Of a DNA stretch of 64,000 nucleotides, positions 8,354 to 17,590 are shown piece by piece. The stretch lies in assembly GCA_022828085.1 (NCBI GenBank), contig JAJEIY010000036.1, positions 1 to 64,000 of the forward strand, written 5' to 3'. Made by a program: the position numbers and the translations under genes. The notes beneath the pieces are model-generated. The model was given only the letters and a program-made list of their open reading frames with translations, searched no databases and had not been told where the DNA came from. The first letter of the stretch is position 1; each line of letters opens with the position of its first letter. The stretch comes from Acidobacteriota bacterium. Its GTDB lineage: Bacteria; Acidobacteriota; Vicinamibacteria; Marinacidobacterales; Marinacidobacteraceae.

Positions 8354-11104
8354 TCAACCGCCCGGCGGTGAGGCGCCCGCCGCAACCAATCCATTCCGGT
8401 GTTCGTGGATGGGGAGCCGCTCGTTGTTGTCGTCGGGATGGGTGCGCCGGTAGTCACCGGTCACGAACTGGGAGGCTTCGTCGGCCTTGAAGCGCAGGTA
8501 GAGCTCGCGGTGCCGGGCCGCGCGCTCCGGATCCCGGAGCCCCTGGGAAGCGAGCATCAGGTTGTAGTGGGCCTCGAGGTCCTCGGGATCGATGGCGAGC
8601 GTCTTCTCGAGCACCGCGACGGCTTCGGCGAAATCGCGCTGCAGGAACAGCAGGCGTCCCACCTGGTTGTTCACCACCCGGTCACGCGGAAAGACCTCCT
8701 GTACCGCGTTCAGGTCCGAGAGCGCCTCGTCGTAGCGGCCGAGCGCCTTGAGCGCCATCGCCCGGAAGAAGAGCGCCCGGGGGAGGTTCGGGGCGAGTCC
8801 GAGGGCCGCATCCGCCGCTTCCCGGGCGCCCTCGGGATCTCCTTCCTGGAGACGGACCCGGGCGAGATTGACCGGCGCGTCCGCGAATTCGGGGGCGAGC
8901 CGCGCCACGGTGGAGAAGGCGGCTTCGGCGGCGCGGAGGTCCCCCGCGAGCAGCATTCCGATGCCGTAGTCGTTGAAGCGAAGCGCGCGGGCGAGGTCGC
9001 CGGGGGCGGCTTCGGTCGGGGGAGAGGCTTCGCCGGCTACCGGTAGCCGGAGCGAGGCCGTGGCCATCTCCACGATCGGCACGTCGGGCGCCGCGACGTC
9101 GTCCGCGAACCGGACCGCCCGGTCGTCGTAGGCCGAAGCGACCTCGCCACCTTCCTCGAGCTGGCCCCGGAAGGTCCACTGGGTGTGCCACCAGTCGAAC
9201 TTCCGGTAGTTCAGATGCGCGGTCAGGGTGACCGGCCCCTCGACGTCCTCCGGGACCTGCAACCGGTAGCGCACCGTGTGCGCGGCGCCCGGAGGGATCG
9301 GGGAGACGTAGAGGACGCTGCGCGCCGACCAGGCGTTCCGCTTGTTGATCGGGTTGCCGCGCGCGTCGAGCAGGAGCGAGCGGAAGAAGTGCGCGGAGCC
9401 GTCCACCGGGGCGTCGTCCGCCTCGCCCGCCTCGCCGGTGAAGCCGCTCCAGAAGAAAGGTCGGCCGGCGGCGTCTTCCGCCTGGAACTCGAGCCAGACC
9501 TCCTGGGCGTCGATGGTGCCGCTCGGGAAGAAGTGGCCCACGTTGCGCGTGCGCACCACGACGTCGACCCTCACGGTCTCGCCCGGAACGAGGGCCGGCA
9601 AAGCCTCGTCGAGCGGGGCGCTCAGCTCGCCGAGCGGACCGGTGCCGGCGTAGCGGGTGGTGGGTGCGGCCGCCTCTTCTCCGACCGCGAAGGTGGACGC
9701 CAGCGCCAGCGGGTCCGGGCCGCCGGCCGCCGGCTCATCTTCGGGGCCCTCGCGGGCATCGTCACGGACGAGGCCGAAGATGTCCACGGTCACCTGTCCG
9801 GCGCGGAGGAAATCGCGGACCGCCTGGAGCTGTTCGTCCAGCCCGAAGTGGGTGGGAAGCGCGGTGTTGGCGGTGGCGAAGCGATGGGAACGGATGAGGC
9901 CGCCCACCGCGGCCGGATCCTCGCCGGCGACCGGCGGCATGTGGCAGTCGGCGCAGGTCTTCGGCGAATCCGGGTAGTAGAAGGAGCGGGCGCCCTCTCC
10001 GGACACGCCGCTCGCCTGCCAGTTGTCGTAGCTGTTGAAACCCCGCAGCCAGCGGTAGTCGTTCACCGGCTGGTCGAGGTGCACCTTGTGGCACGTCGAG
10101 CAGAAGGCCGAGCTGTCGCCGGTGTGGAGCGGCTTCAGGAATGCCTGGCGATGGGGTTCGGGGTCGAGGTGGATCACGAGGTCGTGAAGCGTCCGGATCA
10201 GCGGATCCTCGGAGGTGGCGAGGTCGTGCATCTCCGGGTACTCGATGACGAACCCGGCATTCCCCATCGTGTCCTTCACCCGGGTGATCGCGTGGCAGGA
10301 AACGCAGCCGAGTCCGGCGCTCGCGGACGGGCGGTCCACGATCTCGGCGATCGGCCGGTCCATGAGCCCGCTGAAGAGCACCGCGTGGTCGTGACAGCCG
10401 GCGCACCACTTCGAAGGGGTGACGCCGACGACGTCCTGCATGTACTCGATGGAGCGGCGGTACCAGGGGTTGTTGAAGGAGGCGAAACGGTGCGCCGACT
10501 CGCTCCACTGGTGGGTGATGTCGGCGTGGCAGCGGCCGCACGCGTCGCTGCCCAGGAAGAACTCCTCGGGGATGAGCCCGCCGTGAAGCGTCTCGGCCGC
10601 CGACGGGAAGAAGGGTCCGTCCACCCCGCCCATCGCCTCGCCGTCCATGGTCGTGGGCGGCAGGCCGGCGTTCAACAGCGGCCCGGACGCGGGCAGCAAC
10701 GGTCTCAGGAGGGCGCCCGCCGGGATGGCGACGGCCAGCAGCAACGGAGCGAGCAGCATCCGCCGCCGGGCGAGCAGCCCCGCAAACCCGGCGGCGGCGG
10801 CGAGGTGGGCGTAGAGGAGCGGCCGGCTGGCCGGGGTCGATCCGACGATGGCGAGACCCAGTCCGGTGAGCGCCAGCAGGGTCCCCGAGACCCAGAACCA
10901 GCGCCGCAGCGGATCGGCTCGCAACGCCGGGCCGACCTTCTTCCACCCCCAGAGCATCAGCTTGAGCGCCGCGATGCCGAGCACCGGGTGCAGGAGGATC
11001 TGGGCGGAGTGGAAGAGGTTCGCTCCCCGCGCCGCCAGCAGGTATCCGGAGTTGATCAGCAGCAACGCCGCGGTGGCGGCCAGGAACCGGTGGCGGAGAA
11101 TCAG
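8354..11104 (-). CDS. membrane-anchored pentahaem c-type cytochrome with TPR domain
   Basis: About 916 aa. Roughly five hydrophobic helices at the N-terminus (first ~160 residues) are followed by a periplasmic region with five CxxCH motifs: CGRCH, CAGCH, CVSCH, CSTCH, CADCH. A beta-rich middle precedes TPR-like repeats in the last ~180 residues (ALRFNDYGIGML, ALFFRAMALKALGRYDEAL, DLEAHYNLMLASQ). The track's 1110-aa version begins too early. The start is proposed as CTG 11104, which overlaps the TVP38 stop (CTGA) and has GGAGG 6 nt upstream; no ATG, GTG or TTG fits as well. Likely a quinol- or acceptor-linked electron carrier in one operon with the flavoprotein and TVP38 genes. Confidence 0.88.
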   Translation of the reverse strand: MILRHRFLAATAALLLINSGYLLAARGANLFHSAQILLHPVLGIAALKLMLWGWKKVGPALRADPLRRWFWVSGTLLALTGLGLAIVGSTPASRPLLYAHLAAAAGFAGLLARRRMLLAPLLLAVAIPAGALLRPLLPASGPLLNAGLPPTTMDGEAMGGVDGPFFPSAAETLHGGLIPEEFFLGSDACGRCHADITHQWSESAHRFASFNNPWYRRSIEYMQDVVGVTPSKWCAGCHDHAVLFSGLMDRPIAEIVDRPSASAGLGCVSCHAITRVKDTMGNAGFVIEYPEMHDLATSEDPLIRTLHDLVIHLDPEPHRQAFLKPLHTGDSSAFCSTCHKVHLDQPVNDYRWLRGFNSYDNWQASGVSGEGARSFYYPDSPKTCADCHMPPVAGEDPAAVGGLIRSHRFATANTALPTHFGLDEQLQAVRDFLRAGQVTVDIFGLVRDDAREGPEDEPAAGGPDPLALASTFAVGEEAAAPTTRYAGTGPLGELSAPLDEALPALVPGETVRVDVVVRTRNVGHFFPSGTIDAQEVWLEFQAEDAAGRPFFWSGFTGEAGEADDAPVDGSAHFFRSLLLDARGNPINKRNAWSARSVLYVSPIPPGAAHTVRYRLQVPEDVEGPVTLTAHLNYRKFDWWHTQWTFRGQLEEGGEVASAYDDRAVRFADDVAAPDVPIVEMATASLRLPVAGEASPPTEAAPGDLARALRFNDYGIGMLLAGDLRAAEAAFSTVARLAPEFADAPVNLARVRLQEGDPEGAREAADAALGLAPNLPRALFFRAMALKALGRYDEALSDLNAVQEVFPRDRVVNNQVGRLLFLQRDFAEAVAVLEKTLAIDPEDLEAHYNLMLASQGLRDPERAARHRELYLRFKADEASQFVTGDYRRTHPDDNNERLPIHEHRNGLVAAGASPPGG

Positions 11105-11781
11105 GACGGCCCTCCGGACTCCACGCCGGCCTCGCGGAGCGCCTTCCTCGCGATCCGGGTGATCAGGATCGTGACCAGCACGAACGCGGCGAGCCCGACG
11201 ATCCGCAACCCGGCTTCGAGCGGGTCCGATTCGCCGGCGACGGCGCGGGCGACGCTGCTCCCGAGATAGATGTAGAGAAGCGTTCCCGGGAGGATCCCGG
11301 TCGCCGAGGCCAACAGGTAGCCGAGGAACGAGACCCCGGTGAGGCCGTACGCGTAGTTCAGCACCGTGAACGGGAAGACCGGGGTGAGCCGGGTGAGGAA
11401 GACGATCTTCCAGCCCTCCGCGGCGACCGCGCGGTCCACCGCGGCGAAGGAAGGCTTCCCGGCGAGCCAGCCGGTGACCCGTTCGCGGGCGAGTCGCCGG
11501 GCGGCGAGGAAGGCGAGCGCCAGTCCCGCGGTGGCTCCGAGCCAGACGGCGGCGGTGCCCGCCGCGAACCCGAAGGCGCCGCCTGCGATCAGGGTGAGCG
11601 CCGACCCCGGGACCGCGAACACGGTGGCGACGGCGTAGAGCGCCGCGAACACCAGGAGGCCGGCGGTTCCCATCCCCTGCGCCCACGCGGCGCCCGCCTC
11701 GATCCAGTCCCCGATGGGGAAAATCACCACCAGCGCCACGATCAGTGCGAGCAGGGCTCCCAGCTTGAGCGTCTTGTTCAT
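11101..11781 (-). CDS. TVP38/TMEM64 (SNARE-associated, DedA-superfamily) membrane protein
   Basis: A 226-aa inner-membrane protein with about six hydrophobic segments and the family core FAVPGSALTLIAGGAFGFAAG, then a second conserved stretch VFPFTVLNYAYGLTGVSFLGYLLASATGILPGT. The ATG at 11781 is preferred over the track start (11802): it forms an ATGA overlap with the upstream flavoprotein stop and has GGAGG 5 nt before it. TVP38-type proteins are often linked or fused to MerA-like flavoproteins, as here. Their transport or lipid-related role is unresolved. Confidence 0.92.
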   Translation of the reverse strand: MNKTLKLGALLALIVALVVIFPIGDWIEAGAAWAQGMGTAGLLVFAALYAVATVFAVPGSALTLIAGGAFGFAAGTAAVWLGATAGLALAFLAARRLARERVTGWLAGKPSFAAVDRAVAAEGWKIVFLTRLTPVFPFTVLNYAYGLTGVSFLGYLLASATGILPGTLLYIYLGSSVARAVAGESDPLEAGLRIVGLAAFVLVTILITRIARKALREAGVESGGPS

Positions 11782-13238
11782 CGCCGCCTCCGGTAGAGCC
11801 ACTCGAAGATCGCCTTCGCCCGGGGCGTCAGCCGCGTGCGCTGGTAGGCGTCCGCCACCCGCTGCGCCGCCTGCGCCCAGGTGGGATAGCCGTGAATCGT
11901 CGAGGACAGCGACGCCAGCCCGACCCCGTGCTTCGCGGCGACCATGATTTCGTGGAGGATCTCACCCGCGCGGGGAGCGCAGACGGTGGCGCCCAGGATC
12001 TCGTCCTTTCCCCTGCGGGTGACGACCTTGACGAAGCCTCGTGTCGCCGCCTCGGTGATCGCGCGGTCGAGGTCGTCGTTTTGGTGCCGGTGGACGTCCA
12101 CCGGGATGTTCTTCGCCTCCGCGTCTTCCTCCCGGAGCCCGAAGTGAGCGACCTCGGGATCCACGTACGTCACCCAGGGGACGTAGCGGTAGTCCGCCTT
12201 CGCGCGGGGCAGGGGAGGCGGCAGGAGGATGTTCCGCACCACCAGCCGCGCCTGGTAGTCGGCGGTGTGGGTGAACCGGTAGGGGCCGGCCACGTCCCCG
12301 CACGCGTAGATGTGGCCCACGTTCGTGCGGAGCGCGCCGTCCACCGGCACGCCGCCGCGCACGTCGTACTCCACGCCGGCCGCTTCGAGGCCGAGATCCC
12401 GCACGTTCGGGGACCTCCCGGTGGCCACCAGGAGTCGCGAAGCGGTGACCGCGCGGGTGCCGCCGTTACAGCCCATTTCCGCGGTGATGTCGCCGTTCGG
12501 CTCCCGGCGGATGGCTTCGACCCGGCAGTCGGTGACCGTCTCGATCCCTTCGGCCGCGAAGGCCTCGTGGACGACCGCCGAGGCCTCGGCGTCGTCCCGG
12601 GGCAGGAGCCGGCTGACGTCGGTGAGGATCGTCACCCGAACCCCGAGCCGGTTCATGACCTGGCCCATCTCGCATCCGATGGGGCCGCCCCCGAGCACGA
12701 TCAGCGACTCGGGAGGCGTTTCCTGCTCGTCGAAGAACGTCTCGTTGGTGAAGTAGGGCGCCTCGTCGATCCCGGGGATCGGAGGGACGAACGGCCGCGT
12801 TCCGGTGGCGATCACGAAGTGGGCGCCCTCGAGACGCGTTCCGTCGTCGAGTTCCACCGCGTGCGGGCTCGTGAACCGGGCGCGCGCCTCGAAGACGTCC
12901 ACGCCGAGACCCTCGAACCGCTCGACGGAATCGTTCGGGGCGATCCGGGCGCGCCGCTCGCGCATGTGCTCGAAGACGCGCTGGAACCGGAAACGCGGCT
13001 CCATCGCATCGAGTCCGTGGGCTTCCGCATTGCGGATGCCCTGGATGAGTTTCGAGGTGGAAACGAGCGCCTTGGAAGGCACGCACCCGTAGTTCAGACA
13101 GTCGCCACCCATTTTGGCCGCCTCCACCAGTGCGACGCGTCCCCCGAGACCCGCGGTGCCGGCGGCCGTCACGAGACCCGCGGTGCCCGCTCCAATGATG
13201 ACTACGTTGTATCGGCCCTTGCCGCGTTCATTCTTCAT
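11778..13238 (-). CDS. MerA/dihydrolipoamide dehydrogenase-like FAD oxidoreductase
   Basis: Pyridine nucleotide-disulfide oxidoreductase of 486 aa. N-terminal FAD site VVIIGAGTAGLVTAAG, redox-active disulfide GGDCLNYGCVPSK at about residue 45, NAD(P) site VLGGGPIGCEMGQ, second FAD motif IYACGDVAG, and a C-terminal dimerisation domain with the HGYPTWAQAAQ signature. It lacks the extra metal-binding domain and terminal CC pair of true mercuric reductase, so the substrate is probably not mercury. TAGAGT 12 nt before the ATG suggests a near-leaderless transcript. First gene of an overlapping operon with TVP38 and the pentahaem cytochrome. Confidence 0.93.
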   Translation of the reverse strand: MKNERGKGRYNVVIIGAGTAGLVTAAGTAGLGGRVALVEAAKMGGDCLNYGCVPSKALVSTSKLIQGIRNAEAHGLDAMEPRFRFQRVFEHMRERRARIAPNDSVERFEGLGVDVFEARARFTSPHAVELDDGTRLEGAHFVIATGTRPFVPPIPGIDEAPYFTNETFFDEQETPPESLIVLGGGPIGCEMGQVMNRLGVRVTILTDVSRLLPRDDAEASAVVHEAFAAEGIETVTDCRVEAIRREPNGDITAEMGCNGGTRAVTASRLLVATGRSPNVRDLGLEAAGVEYDVRGGVPVDGALRTNVGHIYACGDVAGPYRFTHTADYQARLVVRNILLPPPLPRAKADYRYVPWVTYVDPEVAHFGLREEDAEAKNIPVDVHRHQNDDLDRAITEAATRGFVKVVTRRGKDEILGATVCAPRAGEILHEIMVAAKHGVGLASLSSTIHGYPTWAQAAQRVADAYQRTRLTPRAKAIFEWLYRRRR

Positions 13239-13250
13239 GCTACGTACGGA

Positions 13251-13256
13251 ACTCTA
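13251..13256 (-). promoter_or_regulatory. -10-like box (TAGAGT) for the flavoprotein operon
   Basis: TAGAGT on the minus strand ends 12 nt before the ATG at 13238. No Shine-Dalgarno sequence lies in between. No clear -35 is seen. Confidence 0.3.
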
Positions 13257-13296
13257 TTCCGGCGGCGCGCGGAGGGGCGGTTGCGCGCCGTCCGGG

Positions 13297-14211
13297 TCAG
13301 AACTCGTAGCGGACCGTGAAGGCGAGCGCCCAGAGCGAGATGTCGCCGGTGGTCATCACGTAGCGGATCCGCTCCCCGCGGCCGACATCGGACTCGTGGC
13401 TGCGGAGCTGCACCCACTCGTCGTCGCCCTCGAGGGTAGAGAAGGCGGCCCGCCGGAGCCGGACTCCGAAGCCGGCGGGTCCGATTCCCCCGAACTCGAC
13501 GCCGAGGATGGCCTGGTAGCCGAAGAGCAGGTCGGAGAGCGTGGTCCGGCCGATGGTGGTGGTGCCCGCCACCTTCGCGTTCAGCAGCGGATCCTGGAAG
13601 GTGGTGATGTACGCGGGATCGTCGTTCCGCTTCCAGCGCACGAAATAGTCGAGCGAGGCGTTCATGGCGCCCACCCCGACGCCGGCGTAGGGCGAGATCC
13701 CGGCGTCCGGGACGGGGTCGAAATAGAGGTTCGCGAAGACGGCGTGACCCTTCAGGTCCCGGGCGCTCCCCTCGGTGGTCTCGAGTTCCTGCTCCGCCTT
13801 GTCCTGCGTCTCCACGTCGCCGATCCGGAACGCCAGCTCGTCGCCGAGGGTTGCGCCGAGGAACGAGTACTCGCCCTCGACCCGCAGGTGGCGGGTGAGG
13901 CGCCAGCCGGCCGCCAGCGAGGCGATGACCCCGCCGCCGGCCGCGAAGTCGTGGGACCAGGAGGTCCGGGGCGGGGGTGTGGCGCAGCGGTCGCCGACCT
14001 CGATCTGTTCCGGGTTGATGAGCAGGTCGCACTGGGTGCTCCAGTCGTTGTCCGACCCGTCGAGGGTGATGCCCGGGTTGCGCGTCCGGCCGAGCTCCAT
14101 CCGCAGGTAGCGGCTCTCCTGGGCCTCGGCCCCGGCCGACAGGCCGAGGGCGGCGGCGAGGACGATCGTGGCGATGGGTCGCGGCGGGGGCGACTGGATC
14201 GGGCGTGGCAT
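13297..14211 (-). CDS. outer-membrane beta-barrel-like protein
   Basis: A 304-aa exported protein. The signal peptide (IATIVLAAALGLSAGAEAQ) is near the N-terminus when the ATG at 14211 is used; the 391-aa version in the track adds unrelated upstream sequence. The mature part has alternating beta segments with phrases typical of OmpW/OmpA-type barrels (VEGEYSFLGATLGDELAFRIG, ISPYAGVGVGAMN) and ends LWALAFTVRYEF, a terminal Phe as recognised by the BAM machinery. Substrate or role unknown. It is transcribed towards the flavoprotein operon with a 58-bp gap. Confidence 0.82.
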   Translation of the reverse strand: MPRPIQSPPPRPIATIVLAAALGLSAGAEAQESRYLRMELGRTRNPGITLDGSDNDWSTQCDLLINPEQIEVGDRCATPPPRTSWSHDFAAGGGVIASLAAGWRLTRHLRVEGEYSFLGATLGDELAFRIGDVETQDKAEQELETTEGSARDLKGHAVFANLYFDPVPDAGISPYAGVGVGAMNASLDYFVRWKRNDDPAYITTFQDPLLNAKVAGTTTIGRTTLSDLLFGYQAILGVEFGGIGPAGFGVRLRRAAFSTLEGDDEWVQLRSHESDVGRGERIRYVMTTGDISLWALAFTVRYEF

Positions 14212-14239
14212 GAACAGGACTTCGGAACGGAAGCGGCGG

Positions 14240-14245
14240 TAGGCT
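14240..14245 (+). promoter_or_regulatory. -10-like box (TAGGCT) for rnhB, leaderless start
   Basis: TAGGCT is followed by exactly 6 nt and then the ATG of rnhB. This places the expected transcription start on the A of the start codon. Confidence 0.4.
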
Positions 14246-14251
14246 AGCCCG

Positions 14252-14938
14252 ATGGCCGAGCGCGCGAGCGGCACCAAGAACGCCTCCGGCCGCTGGGTTC
14301 TCGGCCTCGACGAAGCGGGTCGGGGCGCGGCGTTCGGACCGATGGTGGTCGCCGGCGTGGCGCTGGACCCGCTGAAGGCCGGAGCCCTCACGCGGCTGGG
14401 AGTGCGCGACTCCAAGCAGTTCGGCGCCGGCGACGCGGCGCGCACGCACCGCCGGGCGCTGACCGCGCACATCGAGCGCCTGGCCGAGCGGATCGTCGTA
14501 CGGGTGCTGGACGCCGGCGAGGTGGACCGCTACGCGGAGGCCGGGGACCTGAACGTCCTCGAGCGGCGCGCGGCCGACGAGATCCTGCGGGAGGCCGGTC
14601 CGGTGCGCCGGGTGGTGGCGGACGGCGAGCGGCTCTTCCAGGCGCTCCGGCAGCGCTACCCGCACCTGGAGGCGGTGGACGACGGGGAGTCGCACCACGT
14701 GGCGGTGGCGGCGGCGAGCGTGATCGCCAAGGACCGCCGGGACGCGCTGCTCGAGACCCTCATGGAGCCCTACGTGCCCGAATACGGGGACGTCAAGGGC
14801 GGCGGCTACGTCAACGCGGCCACCGAGCGTTTCCTCCGCGCCTATCACGAGCGGACCGGGAAGCTGCCGCCCGAGACCCGCCGGAGCTGGAACTGGGACG
14901 TGATCCGCGAGCTCCGCGGCGCCCCGAAGCTGTTCTAG
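14252..14938 (+). CDS. rnhB: ribonuclease HII
   Basis: Removes RNA primers and misincorporated ribonucleotides from DNA by cutting the RNA strand of RNA-DNA hybrids. 228 aa, the normal size. Motifs: LGLDEAGRGAAFGPMVVAGV with the first catalytic Asp-Glu pair, DSKQF, and SHHVAVAAASVIAKDRRD, which carries the later acidic residues. The 'GAAFGPMV' variant is slightly unusual next to the common GPLAGPV. No Shine-Dalgarno sequence is present. It is convergent with the uracil-DNA glycosylase gene and the two stops overlap by 4 bp. Confidence 0.93.
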   Translation: MAERASGTKNASGRWVLGLDEAGRGAAFGPMVVAGVALDPLKAGALTRLGVRDSKQFGAGDAARTHRRALTAHIERLAERIVVRVLDAGEVDRYAEAGDLNVLERRAADEILREAGPVRRVVADGERLFQALRQRYPHLEAVDDGESHHVAVAAASVIAKDRRDALLETLMEPYVPEYGDVKGGGYVNAATERFLRAYHERTGKLPPETRRSWNWDVIRELRGAPKLF

Positions 14939-15570
14939 CCGGTTCGGGCAGGGAACGGCGCTCCGACCCGCGCCGCCAGCGCCCGAACGTGCTCCCGGGC
15001 GACCCGTTCGAGGGAGCGGTTGTACAGGATCGCCGCCGGGTGGTAGAGGGTCACGAACTCACGGTCCGGCCAGTCGGGAAGCCCGAAGAACCGGCCCACC
15101 TGGGCGCCGAGCGGTCCCTTCGCGCGCTCGGGGGCGAAGTGCCGGAGCGCCGTCGCTCCCATCAGCGCGATCGTGCGGGCCGGGGAAAGCGCGAGTTGCC
15201 GCTCGAGGAACGGGCGGCAGCGGGCGGCTTCCTCCCGGTGCGGCGCCCGGTTGCCGGGCGGCCGGCACTTGACCACGTTCACGATGAGCAGGTGTTCGTC
15301 GGTGGAGAGGCCCTCCGCTGCGAAGAGGTCGTCCAGCATCCTTCCCGCGCGGCCGCAGAATGCGACACCCCGGGCGTCCTCCCGGGCCCCGGGCGCCTCG
15401 CCGATCGCGACGATCTTCGCGTCCGGATTCCCGCGGTCCACCACGATGCGGGTCCTGCCTTCCGCCAATGCGCAGCGCGTGCACCCGCTTTCGCGGAGCC
15501 GTTGCCGGAACCCCTCGTAGCCGGCGGCGGCCAGTACCGCGCGGAGCGGGTCCGAGCTCGACCCGGGCAC
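14935..15570 (-). CDS. uracil-DNA glycosylase, family 4/5 type (Fe-S)
   Basis: Base-excision repair enzyme that removes uracil from DNA. The 211-aa protein has the active-site motif GEAPGAREDARG...FCGRAG, the second motif YHPAAILYN, and four cysteines placed as in the 4Fe-4S uracil-DNA glycosylases (CTRC near residue 30, then VKCRPPGNR and AARCRPF). The start is GTG 15570, 5 nt after the methylmalonyl-CoA mutase stop. It is probably the last gene of that minus-strand operon. Family 4 is more likely than family 5 because of the GEAPG motif. Confidence 0.92.
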   Translation of the reverse strand: MPGSSSDPLRAVLAAAGYEGFRQRLRESGCTRCALAEGRTRIVVDRGNPDAKIVAIGEAPGAREDARGVAFCGRAGRMLDDLFAAEGLSTDEHLLIVNVVKCRPPGNRAPHREEAARCRPFLERQLALSPARTIALMGATALRHFAPERAKGPLGAQVGRFFGLPDWPDREFVTLYHPAAILYNRSLERVAREHVRALAARVGAPFPARTG

Positions 15571-15575
15571 CCGGA

Positions 15576-17147
15576 TCAGCGTCCCCGATGCTCGCCGAAG
15601 ACCGCCCGCAGCGCGTCGCTGATCTCCCCGACAGTGACCAGCGCGGAAACGGCGCCCAGGATGGCCGGCATCAGGTTTCCGCCGCCCGACGCGGCGCGGC
15701 CCACTTCAGCCAGCGCGCCGGCTGCCTGCGTTCCATCCCGCCGCGCGCGCACCGCGCGGACGCGCTCCACCTGGGCCGCTTCCGTTTCCGCGTCCAGTTC
15801 GAACGGTTCGATGCGGCTTCGATCTCCCTCCCGCCGGAACCGGTTCACCCCGACAACCACTTCGTCGCCGGCCTCCATGTCCTGCTGGTAGGCGTAGGCC
15901 GCTTCCTGGATGCGGGCCTGGACGAAGCCCGCCCGGATGGCCTCCACGGCGCCGCCGAGCCGGTCCACCTGCTCGATCCATTCCAGCGCTTCCGCTTCGA
16001 TCTGGTCGGTGAGCGCCTCGATGGCCCACGACCCGCCGAGCGGATCGGCCGTAGCCGCCACCCCGCTCTCGAAGGCGATCACCTGCTGGGTGCGAAGCGC
16101 CAGTTCGGCCGTCTCCTCGGTCGGGAGCCCGAGCGCCTCGTCGAGCGCGTTCGTGTGGAGCGACTGCGTCCCCCCGAGCACCGCCGCAAGCGCTTCCAGC
16201 GTGGTGCGGACCACGTTCACCTGGGGTTCGAGGGCGGTGAGGGTGGATCCCGCCGTCTGGGTGTGGAACCGGAGCATCCGGGCCCTGGGGCTCTCGGAGC
16301 CGAACCGGTCCCGCAGCAGCTTCGCCCAGAGGCGGCGGGCGGCGCGGAACTTGGCCACTTCCTCGAGGAAGTCCCGGTGGGCGTTGAAGAAGAAGGAGAC
16401 GCGGGTTGCCACCTCGTCCACCGGCAGGCCCCGCGCGACCGTCCACCCGACGTAGGCGAGGCCGTTCGCGAGGGTGAAGCCCACCTCCTGAGCGGCGGTG
16501 CAACCGGCCTCGCGCATGTGGTAGCCGCTCACGCTCACCGGCTGGAACCGCGGCAGCTCGCGCCGGCACCACTCGATGAGGTCCGTGGCGAGCCGCATGG
16601 ACGGCTCGGGCGGATAGATCCAGGTTCCGCGCGCCGCGTACTCCTTCAGGATGTCGTTCTGGACCGTTCCGGCGATCCTCTCCGGAGCGACCCCCTGCCG
16701 CCGCGCCGCCGCCACGTAGAGGGCCACCAGGATCGGCGCCGTGGCGTTGATCGTCATGGAAGTGGAAACGGCGTCGAGGGCGATTCCGCGGAACAGCGTC
16801 TCCATGTCCTCCAGGGAGTCGATCGCGACCCCGACCCGGCCCACTTCCCCCGCCGCCAGCGCGTGGTCGGAGTCGTAGCCGATCTGGGTCGGCAGGTCGA
16901 AGGCGACCGACAGTCCCGTCTGCCCGCTCTCCAGCAGATGCCGGTAGCGGCGGTTGGACTCGGCGGCGGTGGCGTAGCCCGCGTACTGCCGCATGGTCCA
17001 GAGCCGCTCCCGGTAGCCGGCGGCCCGGATGCCCCGGGTGAACGGCGCTTCGCCCGGCAGCCCGTCCCCGGTCCCGGCGTCCGGCGCGTCCGCCGGCAGG
17101 TAGACGGGCCGCAGGTTGCGGCGTGAGCGCCCGTTCCGCGAAGTCAC
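15576..17147 (-). CDS. methylmalonyl-CoA mutase, large (catalytic) subunit
   Basis: Adenosylcobalamin-dependent carbon-skeleton mutase that interconverts (R)-methylmalonyl-CoA and succinyl-CoA, linking propionate and branched-chain degradation to the TCA cycle. 523 aa from the GTG at 17147, which overlaps the previous stop (GTGA); the 565-aa track version starts too early. Conserved barrel motifs: [38 protein letters not shown] and [19 protein letters not shown] and PSMR agree with methylmalonyl- rather than isobutyryl-CoA mutases. The B12-binding domain is absent, so this is the split form and needs a separate small subunit outside this window. Confidence 0.92.
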   Translation of the reverse strand: MTSRNGRSRRNLRPVYLPADAPDAGTGDGLPGEAPFTRGIRAAGYRERLWTMRQYAGYATAAESNRRYRHLLESGQTGLSVAFDLPTQIGYDSDHALAAGEVGRVGVAIDSLEDMETLFRGIALDAVSTSMTINATAPILVALYVAAARRQGVAPERIAGTVQNDILKEYAARGTWIYPPEPSMRLATDLIEWCRRELPRFQPVSVSGYHMREAGCTAAQEVGFTLANGLAYVGWTVARGLPVDEVATRVSFFFNAHRDFLEEVAKFRAARRLWAKLLRDRFGSESPRARMLRFHTQTAGSTLTALEPQVNVVRTTLEALAAVLGGTQSLHTNALDEALGLPTEETAELALRTQQVIAFESGVAATADPLGGSWAIEALTDQIEAEALEWIEQVDRLGGAVEAIRAGFVQARIQEAAYAYQQDMEAGDEVVVGVNRFRREGDRSRIEPFELDAETEAAQVERVRAVRARRDGTQAAGALAEVGRAASGGGNLMPAILGAVSALVTVGEISDALRAVFGEHRGR

Positions 17148-17590
17148 CGAGCCGGGTCTGACTCCGGGGCGCAGGCGAACTCGCAGACCAGTACCTGATT
17201 GCCCCAGATTTCCGAACGCGACTGGTCGAGGGGACAGAGCTGGATGAGTTCCTCCTCGAAGAAGAGCGGGCACTCCTCGGTCAGCGTCGGACGAAGGTCC
17301 TCCGGCCGGGCGATGGTCATTTCCAGCCGGCGGTTCTCCGGTGTCCAGCCTTCCGCCTCACCCACCGCCTTCAGGTCCTGGAGGAGCTGTTCGATCTGAC
17401 GGCGGGCCGTGGACAGGGGAACTTCGCGCTCCTGGACCCCGGCGAGGATGTCCCGGGCCCGCTCGCGCAGTTCGCTGATCGTCGTCGGCGCCGCAGCGGG
17501 CCCGGTCGGGTCCTGGGAGGCCAGGCCGGCCGAGGCGAGAACGAACGCGGTGCCGAGGGCGCCGGCGGTCAGCGCGCGCCAGCGGTTCAT
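17144..17590 (-). CDS. hypothetical exported protein
   Basis: A 148-aa protein with a probable signal peptide ([19 protein letters not shown]). A helical, charged middle ([16 protein letters not shown]... [16 protein letters not shown]) is followed by a cysteine-containing C-terminal part ([17 protein letters not shown] ... VCEFACAP). I do not recognise a family. The start at ATG 17590 overlaps the PhyH stop (ATGA), and its own stop overlaps the mutase start. It is therefore locked into the operon between these two metabolic genes. Confidence 0.7.
   Translation of the reverse strand: MNRWRALTAGALGTAFVLASAGLASQDPTGPAAAPTTISELRERARDILAGVQEREVPLSTARRQIEQLLQDLKAVGEAEGWTPENRRLEMTIARPEDLRPTLTEECPLFFEEELIQLCPLDQSRSEIWGNQVLVCEFACAPESDPAR

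Noticed and set aside
11778-13238. True mercuric reductase
   Set aside because: The N-terminal metal-binding domain and C-terminal Cys pair are missing, and no other mer genes are nearby.
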